47,244 bases of DNA from Methanobacteriota archaeon (lineage in GTDB: Archaea; Thermoplasmatota; E2; JACPAO01; JAHWKR01). The stretch lies in NCBI GenBank assembly GCA_019347805.1, contig JAHWKR010000018.1, positions 1,499 to 48,742 of the forward strand. The letters run 5' to 3'. A program made the position numbers and the translations under genes. The notes under the pieces were generated by a model. The model was not told the origin of the DNA and did not search any database. It saw only the letters and a list, made by a program, of their open reading frames with translations. Shown piece by piece: positions 24,582-32,455 of the stretch. Position 1 is the first letter of the stretch, and each line of letters begins with the position of its first letter.

Positions 24582-25658
24582 TCAACGCGGGCGCCTGCGC
24601 GCCATCGAAGTTCCTGATAACAGTGTCGCCACCACGATGAGCACCGTGACCGTCGGCGCCTCTTGACCATCGGCTTCGGACGCGTCATCCCTCGTAGCGG
24701 GCTCGACGGTGACATCGACGGTCGCTTCCTCGAGACCGCCCAGGCCCGTCGTCAACCGGAGTGTCAACGTGCCACCGGCCCCGGTGGTGTCGCCTGTCAT
24801 GTCGAGAAGCCCAGACCGTTCCTCCTGCGGCGCGAACGTCGCGGTGTATGAGGTGTTCCCGTTGATGGTGGCCGTGACTCCGGACGGCGCCTCGACCACG
24901 ATGCCGATCTCTTGCTCCATGTCGCGAAGTCGGTTCTCGACGGTGACACCCACCGTGGTCGTCGTGCCGACGGTCACCTTCACGGCGGTCTCGGCGGGCG
25001 CCAACCGGGCGTAACCCGTCGGGCCTTGCAGGGTGTAATCCGGCCGCACCGTCTCCGCGGATCTCGCTTTCTCGCTCTTCCCTTTCTCCGCCATGCCGCC
25101 GTCCGGCAGAACGTAGGTCCCAGGCATCACGTCGCCCGGCTCGTCTCCGACGAACGCCTCGACCCGGAAACCGCTCAACGTATCACCCGTTTCGAGTCCC
25201 AGCGTGTTGCGCGCGACCGTGATGTCGAGGCCGAAGCGGTCGCCGTCCCGTTCATCCCCCAGAAAGAGCGGATAGGGCCCCTCCAGACGGAGGGACGGCT
25301 CGGCGGTGAAGGTCTCGCCGTCGTCTGTGGTGACGATGATGACGATCTCCCCGTCCGGCCCATCCATGATGATGCGTTCTTCGAGCGTCGTGCCCGGCTG
25401 TCCCGGTGTCATCCAGGGCGCGAAGACGAGGGCGTGCTCCTCCGCCTCGGGCAGCCACGCCTCGCGCAGGCTGAGCGCCAGGAGGTCATGGCTGCCGTTG
25501 CAGCCGGTCTCGCCGTGGCCGCCGCAGTCGTCGTTCTGGTCGGTGACCAGCCGGGTCTCGAACCCGCGCGGGCGCGGCGGCTCATGGGCGGAGACGACGA
25601 GGCTGCCGAGCAGGAGGGTGAGGCAGAACACGAGGAAGATGTGGCGGGCCGCGGCCAT
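24582..25658 (-). CDS. Unknown secreted protein, mature N-terminal His, paralogue of 21520-22701
   Basis: 358 residues. Signal peptide 1-24 (cut VSA|H); mature start HEPPRPRGFETRLVTDQNDDCGGHGETGCNGSHD. It shares with 21520-22701 the block RLVTDQNDD and LLALSLREAW, then beta-rich domains, including a VGTTTTVGVTVENRLRDMEQE segment matching the NRL block of its paralogue, and it ends with a helix (VTVLIVVATLLSGTSMA) and RRRPR. The CGGHGETGC cluster near the N-terminus could bind metal. It is convergent with the multicopper oxidase, whose stop is 3 nt before this stop, and sits inside the copper locus. Function not known. Confidence 0.72.
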   Translation of the reverse strand: MAAARHIFLVFCLTLLLGSLVVSAHEPPRPRGFETRLVTDQNDDCGGHGETGCNGSHDLLALSLREAWLPEAEEHALVFAPWMTPGQPGTTLEERIIMDGPDGEIVIIVTTDDGETFTAEPSLRLEGPYPLFLGDERDGDRFGLDITVARNTLGLETGDTLSGFRVEAFVGDEPGDVMPGTYVLPDGGMAEKGKSEKARSAETVRPDYTLQGPTGYARLAPAETAVKVTVGTTTTVGVTVENRLRDMEQEIGIVVEAPSGVTATINGNTSYTATFAPQEERSGLLDMTGDTTGAGGTLTLRLTTGLGGLEEATVDVTVEPATRDDASEADGQEAPTVTVLIVVATLLSGTSMARRRPR

Positions 25659-25736
25659 GGATAGTCGTCCAGAACCCTCTTCGGCATGTCATTTGTGGTT
25701 CGTCCGTTCGTGAAACGTTCGAATAATGAGAAAAGA

Positions 25737-25743
25737 CTATATC
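25737..25743 (+). promoter_or_regulatory. TATA-like element for the coiled-coil surface protein gene
   Basis: CTATATC, centre 26 nt upstream of the ATG at 25766: a leaderless start. Just upstream lies CGTTCG-TGAAA-CGTTCG (around 25708-25724), a direct repeat that may be an operator for this or the divergent gene. Confidence 0.55.
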
Positions 25744-25765
25744 GGGTCCGCGTGTACCCTATGCC

Positions 25766-26428
25766 ATGCACGTCCGGACGTTCATCGGCCTCCTCGCACT
25801 CGTCGCAATCGTAGGCCTCACGCCCTCCGCCATCGCGCACGCCACCGCACCGACCGACGACGGCCGCTTCTTCATCACCGTCGGCAACCAGAACGAACCC
25901 GTCACGACCTGGACAAAGACCGGCCTCGACCTCATCATCCGCGAGAACGAGAGCGGCGAACGCGGCGCCGAGGTGCCCGACCTGCACCGCACGCTCAGCG
26001 CCACGCTTATCTCCCCCGGTGGCGAAGAGATGCGGATGGACCTCAAGACCCAGTTCCGCGAGGTCGGCCGTTATGAATTCACCGAACCCTACGTCCTCAC
26101 CGAAGCTGGACAATACCGACTACGGCTCGTCGGCGAGATCGACGTCACCACGGTCGATGGCATCTACGACGTCTCCAGACCCGTCCCTTCCTGGTCCGAA
26201 ATCACGTTCCCCGCCGAAGCGAAGACACCGACCGAACTCGAAGCCGAGAACGACGCGCTCCGACAAGAGATCGACGACCTCGAGGCACGTCTTTCGACGC
26301 TCGAATCCGACCAGGCGGCGCTCCAGGAACAGGTCGACGCGCAAGAGACCAACGAGGCGACCGCCTTGCCCAGCGTCCTCGCCGTCCTCGGCATCGCGGG
26401 CCTCATCGCCATCGCACGCCGACGCTGA
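25766..26428 (+). CDS. Secreted beta-sandwich/coiled-coil surface protein, mature N-terminal His
   Basis: 220 residues. Signal peptide 1-24 (cut AIA|H25). Residues 25-140 look like a beta-sandwich: FFITVGNQNEPVTTWTKTGLDLIIRENESG and LSATLISPGGEEMRMDLKTQFREVGRYEFTEPYVLTEAGQYRLRLVGEI, a pattern reminiscent of YtkA/FixH-type copper-associated domains. Residues ~150-190 are a coiled coil (LEAENDALRQEIDDLEARLSTLESDQAALQEQVDAQ). The C-terminus is one helix plus RRR, an anchor. Located at the right border of the copper locus, with a clear leaderless promoter. Function unknown; inference is extracytoplasmic metal or redox protein. Confidence 0.72.
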   Translation: MHVRTFIGLLALVAIVGLTPSAIAHATAPTDDGRFFITVGNQNEPVTTWTKTGLDLIIRENESGERGAEVPDLHRTLSATLISPGGEEMRMDLKTQFREVGRYEFTEPYVLTEAGQYRLRLVGEIDVTTVDGIYDVSRPVPSWSEITFPAEAKTPTELEAENDALRQEIDDLEARLSTLESDQAALQEQVDAQETNEATALPSVLAVLGIAGLIAIARRR

Positions 26429-26521
26429 ACCGAAGGCCGACTCCGGCATCTCCAGGTGACTTCACTCAAGGTCCCGCACCGATAGCCTAAGGACCCCCAT
26501 CCCCTCCGCGCCCCCCAGGCG

Positions 26522-27283
26522 GTGCGTCCCGTGCAGAGTCGACTCACAGGCGACCCGTATCCATGGCTCTGGGCCCAAGACGGCCGCCCGCGCGTCTACG
26601 GCCACCGCGGCGCGCCGCGCGCCCATCCCGAAAACAGCATCGCGGGGTTTCTTGCCGCCCTCGACAACGGCGCCGACGGTATTGAACTGGACATCCGCGT
26701 CAGCCGGGACCACATCCCGGTCATCAGCCACGACCCCACCCTGCGCCGTACGCACGGCGAGAACATCCCGATCAACAGCCAGCCCGCGCGCCACCTCCCG
26801 GTCCCCCGCCTCGACGAGACGCTGGCCGCCATCCGCCAGGCGCACCCGAAGCGCCACCTCGACATCGAACTCAAGGAACCCTACCCGCCGGACCGGCTCC
26901 TTGGGCTCCTCGACCGCCTCGGTGGCACCCACGGCGTCACCGTGACGAGCTTCGACGAAGCCATCGTCACCACCTATCGTAAGGAGACCGGACTGGCCGT
27001 GGGACTCCTGGTCGATGACCGACGACTCCTCGCGAAGGAAGCCGCACAGCTCGTCGACAAGCACGACCCCCACGTCGTCGGCGTGCGCAACCCGGTCTTC
27101 CTCGGCAGCCTCAGCGACACCCTCCACGATGCCGGCCGCGCCCTCTGGGTCTGGACGTTGAACCGCCGCGCCCATATGCAGCGCGCCGCTCGCTTCGCCG
27201 CCGACGCCATAATCACCGACCTCCCAGGGACAGCGGTGCACCTGTTGGACGGCAAGGGGACGCATCCCGGCCCCGGCCTATGA
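26522..27283 (+). CDS. ugpQ: Glycerophosphodiester phosphodiesterase
   Basis: 253 residues. GDPD-family motifs in order: GHRGAPRAHPENSIAGFLAALDNGADGIELDIRVSRDHIPVISHDPTL (catalytic H-R..E-N, E-D metal ligands, H), HLDIELKEP (E), and LWVWTLNRRAHMQRAARFAADAIITDLPG. It hydrolyses glycerophosphodiesters to glycerol phosphate and an alcohol, in lipid head-group turnover. The predicted start is GTG at 26522; an in-frame GTG at 26531 is equally plausible. A TATA-like GATAGCCTAA at 26481-26490 lies upstream. No signal peptide is seen, so it is cytosolic. Its end overlaps by 6 nt the convergent phosphatidyltransferase gene. Confidence 0.92.
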   Translation: MRPVQSRLTGDPYPWLWAQDGRPRVYGHRGAPRAHPENSIAGFLAALDNGADGIELDIRVSRDHIPVISHDPTLRRTHGENIPINSQPARHLPVPRLDETLAAIRQAHPKRHLDIELKEPYPPDRLLGLLDRLGGTHGVTVTSFDEAIVTTYRKETGLAVGLLVDDRRLLAKEAAQLVDKHDPHVVGVRNPVFLGSLSDTLHDAGRALWVWTLNRRAHMQRAARFAADAIITDLPGTAVHLLDGKGTHPGPGL

Positions 27284-27910
27284 GCCGCCCTTTCCTGAAC
27301 GGAAACCCGGCCGGTAGGCCAATTCGCCCTCGACCTCCTCGACGCGGTCCACCAGGCCCCGCACGAAGACGATGGCGAGCGCGACACCGAGCGGCACCAG
27401 GATGGCGACCCACATGATGCCCGGGAAACTCCGCTCCAGCACCAGCGCGATGACGACCGGGCCGCGCACATAGGAGACGGCCTTCTCGTCCAGCACCCCG
27501 TTCTGCAGATAAAGCGCCAGGTTCGCGCCGAGGAGCGCCACGAACCACCAGAGATAGCCCGGATAGAGATGGACGGCGATGCCGATGACCACGATGATGC
27601 CGAAGAAATCGAACACAGCGTCCAAGACGGCACCGGCACGACTGGCGAGTCCCATGCGGCGCGCCAAGGTGCCGTCCATGCCGTCGAGCACCATGATGAC
27701 GATCTGCCATAGACCGAACTCGATGACCCGCCCCTCAAGACCGGCGACGATCATGAGGACATAGATGGGCACCTGGGCGAGCGTCAGATGGTTCGGACGC
27801 ACCCCTGCGGCATAGAGACCGCGGGCGAAAGCGTCGAAGACCCGGTCCCGGGCCTTTCCGTCCCCGCTTGACGGGTCCTTCGTGAGCGGGACGCGGTCCG
27901 CCGAAGTCAT
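27278..27910 (-). CDS. CDP-alcohol phosphatidyltransferase family protein
   Basis: 210 residues from the ATG at 27910, six transmembrane helices. The full family motif is present: DGTLARRMGLASRAGAVLDAVFD (D-G-x2-A-R-x8-G-x3-D-x3-D), which binds CDP-alcohol and Mg2+ in phospholipid or inositol-phosphate archaetidyl transferases. It transfers a phosphatidyl/archaetidyl group to an alcohol such as inositol, glycerol or serine; the substrate is not certain. A GTP or CTP-linked supply is not seen nearby. Convergent with the glycerophosphodiesterase. Confidence 0.9.
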   Translation of the reverse strand: MTSADRVPLTKDPSSGDGKARDRVFDAFARGLYAAGVRPNHLTLAQVPIYVLMIVAGLEGRVIEFGLWQIVIMVLDGMDGTLARRMGLASRAGAVLDAVFDFFGIIVVIGIAVHLYPGYLWWFVALLGANLALYLQNGVLDEKAVSYVRGPVVIALVLERSFPGIMWVAILVPLGVALAIVFVRGLVDRVEEVEGELAYRPGFRSGKGGS

Positions 27911-28016
27911 CGGTCGCACAACGCCCCCTCCCCTTTCAAGGCCACGCCGAACGGACCCGACCCTGCACAAGCGGACGGACCCGTCCACCCCATGGGCCGC
28001 GGGCCCGGCCCCGAAC

Positions 28017-28025
28017 GCCTAAGAG
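28017..28025 (+). promoter_or_regulatory. Weak TATA-like element for the M61 peptidase
   Basis: GCCTAAGAG, ~28 nt upstream of the GTG at 28049; the only AT-rich patch in a very GC-rich stretch. It supports the GTG start. Confidence 0.35.
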
Positions 28026-28048
28026 CCCACCCCGCTTCCCGCCGGACC

Positions 28049-29875
28049 GTGCCCCCCGCCCGCGTCGACGCGACGGTCCGCTGCCCCGCACCCGACAGCC
28101 ACCTCGTCGAGGTCACCCTTGTCCTCCCGGCCCTGCCGGAGGCCACGGAACGCACCCTCGTCATGCCGAAATGGATCCCCGGCTCGTACAAGATCCGCGA
28201 TTTCGGCCGTCACGTCCAGGACCTCGAAGTGACGAACGCCGCAGGCAACCGCCTCGTCGTCACACGCACCCGCACCGACGGCTGGACCTTCCGCGACCCT
28301 GGTGAAGGCAGGCTCACCGTCTTCTATCGCGTCTACTGCCGCGACCTCACCGTCGACACGAGCCACGTCACCGATTCCCATCTCTACATCCATGGCACCA
28401 CCTGTTTCCTCTACGACGAAGCGTGTCGCGGCCTACCGTGGCGCCTCACGGTCGAGACGCCACGCGGCTGGGGCATCTGGAGCGGCCTCCCGCAAGAAGG
28501 CGGCCGCAAGGGCGAGAAGGCACGCGGCATCCCCAAGGACAAGACCGGGCGAGCCGTCTTCGTCGCCGACGGCTACGACCACCTCGTCGACTGTCCGGTC
28601 GAAGCGGGGCCCGGCCACCATGTCTCGAAGTTCCGCGCCGGCGGCAAACACCACCGCCTCGTCGTCTGGAACGCCCCCCTCGACGTCCCGTGGGACCAGG
28701 TCACGGATGACCTCACGCTCCTCATCGAAGAGACCGGCGCCCTCTTCGACGGCCTCCCCTACGACCACTACACGTTCATCGTCCACGTCGCCAAAGGCCA
28801 CGGCGGCGGCCTCGAACACGCCAACAGTACCGTCCTCGGTGTCGATCCTTTGCACCTTACGGACAAGAAACAATACGAGACCCGCTTCCTGCCGCTCTGT
28901 GCGCACGAGTTCTTCCACACCTGGAACGTCAAACGCATCCGCCCCTCGGCGTTCATCCCCTACGACTACCAGACCGAGGTCATGACCAAGCTCTTGTGGC
29001 TCTTCGAGGGCTTCACGAGCTATTACGAAGTGCCACTTCTCTTGCGCTCCGGCATCATCGACGAAGAGAACGCCTACGAAGTGCTCGCCGAGCTCATCAA
29101 GTACATGGAACTGGTCCCCGGCCGGCACAAACTCCCTGTCTCCGACTCGAGCCGCCTCACCTGGGTCAAGCTCTACCAACGCCACGAATCGAACATCAAC
29201 ACCAACGTCTCCTACTACAGCAAAGGCGCCGTCCTGGGATTCGTCCTCGACGCCCATTTGCGCGAACGCGGAAAGAGCCTCGACACCGTCATGCGCCACC
29301 TCTGGCGCCACTACGGCAAGAAAGACAAAGGGGTCGACGAGGACGCCCTTCCCGAGATCATCAAGGCCGCGACCGGCATCGACCTCGGCAAGAAACTGCA
29401 CAAATGGGCCGACCTCGCCGGCGACCTGCCGGTCGACCGCGCCTGCCGCCTGCTCGGCCTGGACATCAAGCGCGAACACAGCGATGACAAAGCCACACTC
29501 GGGCTCGGCGTCCAACTGGCCGAGAGCGAGCTCAAGGTCACCGCCGTCCCCGACCGCTGGGACACCCCCGGCGGCAAGCCGTCGCACCCGCACGACGTCC
29601 CACGGCCGCACCCCATCGACCCGGACGACGAACTCATCGCAATCGACGGCTGGAAAGTGACCGGAAAAGACCTCGGCAAGCACCTCAACAACGGCCGCGA
29701 AGCCGGCGACCTCGTCCAGGTGACGCTCTTCCGGGACGGACGCATCCGCAACGTGGACGTGCCCCTCGTCGAGAAAGAACCCGACAAGACCAAGATCGGT
29801 GAGAACAAGAAAGCGACCGCCGCCGCCAAACGGCGACGGGGACAATGGAAGAAGAGCCGACGGGAGAAGGCGTGA
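28049..29875 (+). CDS. M61-family metallopeptidase with C-terminal PDZ domain
   Basis: 608 residues from the GTG at 28049. N-terminal beta-sandwich (28049-28800 region; 'LVEVTLVLPALPEATERTLVMPKWIPGSYKIRDFGRHVQDLEV' is a family hallmark). Catalytic domain: HEFFHTWNVKR at ~286-296 gives the two Zn histidines H286 and H290 and catalytic E287; the third ligand is the Glu in LLWLFEGFTSYYE. A C-terminal PDZ domain (DDELIAIDGWKVTGKDLGKHLNNGREAGDLVQVTLFRDGRIRNVDV) is typical. It is a zinc aminopeptidase specific for Gly/Ala N-termini in characterised members (glycyl aminopeptidase). A Lys/Arg-rich tail follows. No signal peptide. Confidence 0.93.
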   Translation: MPPARVDATVRCPAPDSHLVEVTLVLPALPEATERTLVMPKWIPGSYKIRDFGRHVQDLEVTNAAGNRLVVTRTRTDGWTFRDPGEGRLTVFYRVYCRDLTVDTSHVTDSHLYIHGTTCFLYDEACRGLPWRLTVETPRGWGIWSGLPQEGGRKGEKARGIPKDKTGRAVFVADGYDHLVDCPVEAGPGHHVSKFRAGGKHHRLVVWNAPLDVPWDQVTDDLTLLIEETGALFDGLPYDHYTFIVHVAKGHGGGLEHANSTVLGVDPLHLTDKKQYETRFLPLCAHEFFHTWNVKRIRPSAFIPYDYQTEVMTKLLWLFEGFTSYYEVPLLLRSGIIDEENAYEVLAELIKYMELVPGRHKLPVSDSSRLTWVKLYQRHESNINTNVSYYSKGAVLGFVLDAHLRERGKSLDTVMRHLWRHYGKKDKGVDEDALPEIIKAATGIDLGKKLHKWADLAGDLPVDRACRLLGLDIKREHSDDKATLGLGVQLAESELKVTAVPDRWDTPGGKPSHPHDVPRPHPIDPDDELIAIDGWKVTGKDLGKHLNNGREAGDLVQVTLFRDGRIRNVDVPLVEKEPDKTKIGENKKATAAAKRRRGQWKKSRREKA

Positions 29876-29911
29876 AACGGTAGCTGCGCGGAACGCGTCG
29901 CTCTGACCGCC

Positions 29912-31417
29912 TCAGGAAGCCCTGCGCCACGTGGCGCCCGTCTTCTCGTCCTGCACCTCGATGCCGACCTCGGCGAGCCGGTCGCGGATGGCGTCCGACG
30001 TCGCCCAATCCTTGCGCTCGCGCGCCTCTTGCCGGATCTTCAGGAGCGCTTGCATCACCGCATCAAGCGTTTTGTCGCCCGCGGCTTCGGCCGGCGCGTC
30101 CTGGAACAGGGTCAGCACGCGGCCCGCGCGGATGAACGCGTCGTGGGCATAGGCCCAGAGCGCCTTGTGGACGTGGCCGTTGTCGGAGAGCGCCTTACGC
30201 AGGTCACCCGCGAACGCATGCAGCGCCGCGACCGCCTCAGGCGTGTTGAAGTCGTCGTCCATCGCCGCCGTGAAGACGGAGAGGAAGCGCTCGGTCGCCT
30301 CGAACAGGCGCTTCTCCGCATCCGACGCCGCGTTCGCGACCGCAAGGTACCGGTCGACCGGTTGTTCGTGACCTGAGACGCGCTTGTCGAGCTCCTCGCG
30401 CGTCCGCGTCAGGCGCTCCAAAGCCGCTGCGGCCTCGGTGATGCCCTTCTCGCTGAAATCGATGGGACTGCGCCAATGGGTGAGCACGTAGAAGTAGCGC
30501 ACCGCGTCCGCCGCATGCCGCTCCAGGAGCTCCCGCACGGTGATGAAGTTCCCGAGCGACTTGGACATCTTCTCGCCTTCAACGTTCAGGAAACCCGTGT
30601 GCAACCAATACTTGGCGAAATCGGTGCCTTTCGCCGCCTCCGATTGGGCGATCTCGTTCTCATGATGCGGGAAGATGAGGTCCCGACCGCCACCATGCAG
30701 ATCGAACGGTTGACCGAGAAGTCGCTCGCTCATCGCGCTGCACTCGATGTGCCAACCCGGACGACCTTTTCCCCACGGCGATTCCCAGTGCGGCTCGTCC
30801 GGCTTCGCCGCCTTCCAGAGCGCGAAATCGGCCGGATTGCGTTTCTCCGGGTCCGGCTCGACACGGGCACCCGCCAGCATCTCCTTGACCGACCGGTTGG
30901 AGAGTTTTCCGTAGCCCTCCTTCTTCGCCACGTCGAAATAGACCGAACCCGAGTCCGAGACATAGGCCAAGCCGTTTTCGATGATCTCCTCGATGAGCGC
31001 CACGATGTCGTCCATGTGGTCCGTGACCTTGCAGAACGCGTCCGGGTCCCGGATTCCGATACGTGCCAGGTCCCCGAGCGCCCGCTGGGTGTACTTGCGG
31101 CTATGCTCCAGATGCGAAACACCCGCCTTCTCGGCCGCCTTGATGATCTTGTCCTCGACGTCCGTGATGTTCTGGACGTAACGCACATCGAAGCCCTTGT
31201 ACTCGAGATAGCGCCGGATGACATCGAACGAGACATAGGTGCGGGCATGCCCGATGTGGGCATCGTCGTAGACGGTGAGGCCGCACACGTACATGCGCAC
31301 ACGGCCCGGTTCGAGCGGGACGAACGGCACCTTCTCGTTGGTGAGCGAATCCGTGATCCGTACCCCGCGCGACGGGTCGAGCTTCTCGGTCCGCGATTCG
31401 GCCACCACTTCGGACAT
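29912..31417 (-). CDS. cysS: Cysteinyl-tRNA synthetase
   Basis: 501 residues from the ATG at 31417. Class I signatures: HIGH is DDAHIGHARTYVSFDVIRRYL and KMSKS is EGEKMSKSLGNFITVRELL. Zinc ligands: C29-like in MYVCGLTVYDDAHIG and the C/H cluster in HIECSAM and HHENEIAQSE. Attaches cysteine to tRNA-Cys. The TATA-like element at 31444-31452 is 32 nt upstream of this ATG, so the upstream in-frame start at 31471 is rejected. Its stop is convergent with the M61 gene (about 36 bp apart). Confidence 0.97.
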   Translation of the reverse strand: MSEVVAESRTEKLDPSRGVRITDSLTNEKVPFVPLEPGRVRMYVCGLTVYDDAHIGHARTYVSFDVIRRYLEYKGFDVRYVQNITDVEDKIIKAAEKAGVSHLEHSRKYTQRALGDLARIGIRDPDAFCKVTDHMDDIVALIEEIIENGLAYVSDSGSVYFDVAKKEGYGKLSNRSVKEMLAGARVEPDPEKRNPADFALWKAAKPDEPHWESPWGKGRPGWHIECSAMSERLLGQPFDLHGGGRDLIFPHHENEIAQSEAAKGTDFAKYWLHTGFLNVEGEKMSKSLGNFITVRELLERHAADAVRYFYVLTHWRSPIDFSEKGITEAAAALERLTRTREELDKRVSGHEQPVDRYLAVANAASDAEKRLFEATERFLSVFTAAMDDDFNTPEAVAALHAFAGDLRKALSDNGHVHKALWAYAHDAFIRAGRVLTLFQDAPAEAAGDKTLDAVMQALLKIRQEARERKDWATSDAIRDRLAEVGIEVQDEKTGATWRRAS

Positions 31418-31443
31418 GGACGAAGGCGCGCCAGGAAAGCGGC

Positions 31444-31452
31444 TGTATTTAA
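31444..31452 (-). promoter_or_regulatory. TATA-like element for cysS
   Basis: Minus strand TTAAATACA (31444-31452), centre about 32 nt upstream of the ATG at 31417. Confidence 0.55.
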
Positions 31453-31511
31453 CCCGTGAGGCGGCCGACAAGAAGGAATCCTTGGGACTGGCCCTTCCGA
31501 AAAGTTCAAGA

Positions 31512-31540
31512 TGACATCATACACATTACATCATGTGTCA
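31512..31540. promoter_or_regulatory. Palindromic operator of the vapBC operon
   Basis: Nested inverted repeats: TGACA (31512-31516) with TGTCA (31536-31540), and inside it ACACAT (31521-31526) with ATGTGT (31533-31538), separated by six bases. A weak TATA-like patch (31499-31510) lies beside it, and the likely antitoxin GTG start at 31535 is within the palindrome. A repressor bound here would block both promoter and start, which fits autoregulation known for VapB-type antitoxins. Confidence 0.6.
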
Positions 31541-31768
31541 TTACATCGTACGCAAGTCCTTCTTGAAGAATGGCAGCACGTGCGGCTGAAAGAGGCGGCA
31601 GCGGACGCGGGTGTCAGTCTCTCCGAGATGCTCCGCCGCATCCTGAGCGAGGAACTCGAACGCATGCCCCGGAAACGCCAGGGCATCCTCGCACTCCGCG
31701 GCATCGGCAAGCGACCCGGTGTCCGTCTCAAAGACCTCGATGAAGAGCTCTATGGCTCGGAGCCCTGA
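31535..31768 (+). CDS. vapB: VapB-type ribbon-helix-helix antitoxin
   Basis: 77 residues from the GTG at 31535 (the ATG at 31511 would add eight residues with no match, and lies in the operator). Beta strand HRTQVLLEEWQ followed by helices HVRLKEAAADAGVSLSEMLRRILSEELERM gives the RHH/VapB fold; the remaining C-terminal part (RGIGKRPGVRLKDLDEELYG) would wrap the toxin. It neutralises the VapC toxin encoded 5 bp downstream and represses its own promoter. Confidence 0.85.
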   Translation: MSLHRTQVLLEEWQHVRLKEAAADAGVSLSEMLRRILSEELERMPRKRQGILALRGIGKRPGVRLKDLDEELYGSEP

Positions 31769-31773
31769 ACCGG

Positions 31774-32172
31774 ATGGCCCCCATCTTCGTCGACACGAGC
31801 GTCTGGGTCGCCATCGTCGACGCCCGGGACCCGCACCACGGCCGCGCCGCGGACTGGGCCGAGCGTCATCAAGGACGACTCGTGACTTCCACCGATACAT
31901 TCGACGAGACGATCACGCTGGTCCTCAAGCGATGCGGCCATGACGCGGCCGTCAAGACCGGCGACCTGCTCCGGCGCCCGCTCGACGTCGAACTCATCGA
32001 AGTGACCGAAGAAGACCGGGACGCCGCATGGGGGCTTTTCATGGCGCGCTCGGACAAAAAATACAGCTTCACCGACTGCACGAGCTTCGCCGTCATGAGA
32101 CGACTCGCGATACAAGAAGCCGCCACCTTCGACCGGGATTTCGAACGGGAAGGGTTCAAGATCGTCGTCTAA
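31774..32172 (+). CDS. vapC: PIN-domain ribonuclease toxin VapC
   Basis: 132 residues. PIN motifs: D7 in FVDTSVWVAIVDARD, E45 in FDETITLVLKR, D101 in YSFTDCTSFAVMRR and D120 in ATFDRDF, the acidic residues that bind Mg2+ in PIN nucleases. VapC toxins cleave RNA, commonly tRNA or rRNA. Located 5 bp after vapB as an operon. The region directly downstream is repeat-rich. Confidence 0.92.
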   Translation: MAPIFVDTSVWVAIVDARDPHHGRAADWAERHQGRLVTSTDTFDETITLVLKRCGHDAAVKTGDLLRRPLDVELIEVTEEDRDAAWGLFMARSDKKYSFTDCTSFAVMRRLAIQEAATFDRDFEREGFKIVV

Positions 32173-32184
32173 AACGGACGGGGA

Positions 32185-32321
32185 GGGCCCGGGGGGTTCG
32201 TGAGCGCCAGCGAACGACTACCCCGGGACCGCGAGCGCACGTCGCCAGCTTCGCTGGCGCATCGTGAGTGAAGCGGGCCCGGGGGGATCCTGAGCGGAGC
32301 GAAGGACTACCACGGGCCCGG
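32185..32321. repeat. Tandem ~43-bp repeats related to the tRNA 3' end
   Basis: Two imperfect direct copies at 32185-32227 and 32275-32317, each starting GGGCCCGGGGGG and then (A)TC-TGAGCG-(n)AGCGAA-GACTACC-CGGG. The start matches the 3' acceptor and T-arm end of the adjacent tRNA-Arg (plus-strand order at 32345). A perfect hairpin CGCCAGC-TTC-GCTGGCG (32243-32259) sits between copies. May be remnants of integrations at the tRNA or a local duplication array; may also end vapBC transcription. Confidence 0.6.
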
Positions 32322-32343
32322 CGACCGAACAAAGTGAGGGAGA

Positions 32344-32417
32344 CGGGCCCGGGGGGATTCGAACCCCCGTCAGAGGCTCCGGAGGCCCCGGTGATATCCA
32401 GGCTACACTACAGGCCC
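32344..32417 (-). tRNA. tRNA-Arg (anticodon CCG)
   Basis: 74 nt on the minus strand. Acceptor GGGCCTG pairs with CGGGCCC (one G-U), discriminator G, no encoded CCA. Anticodon stem GGGGC/GCCTC (one G-U) encloses loop CTCCGGA; the anticodon is CCG, reading CGG. T-arm is GGGGG-TTCGAAT-CCCCC. D-arm ends TCAC. Lies 38 bp after the S27ae stop, downstream of a T-rich terminator-like run. Confidence 0.92.
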
Positions 32418-32441
32418 AAGAGAGTGGAGAAAGAGGGGATG

Positions 32442-32447
32442 AAAAAA
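32442..32447 (-). terminator. T-run between eS31 and tRNA-Arg
   Basis: Minus-strand run of six T in CTCTTTTTTCATC, 9 nt after the eS31 stop. U-rich tracts are the usual archaeal termination signal. Confidence 0.5.
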
Positions 32448-32455
32448 GAGGGCTC

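Noticed and set aside
19349..26428. Copper membrane monooxygenase operon
   Set aside because: Although histidine-first proteins recall PmoB, no PmoA/PmoC-like multi-helix subunits are present in this window.
32185..32321. CRISPR array
   Set aside because: Only two degenerate repeats without regular unique spacers; they resemble the tRNA end.
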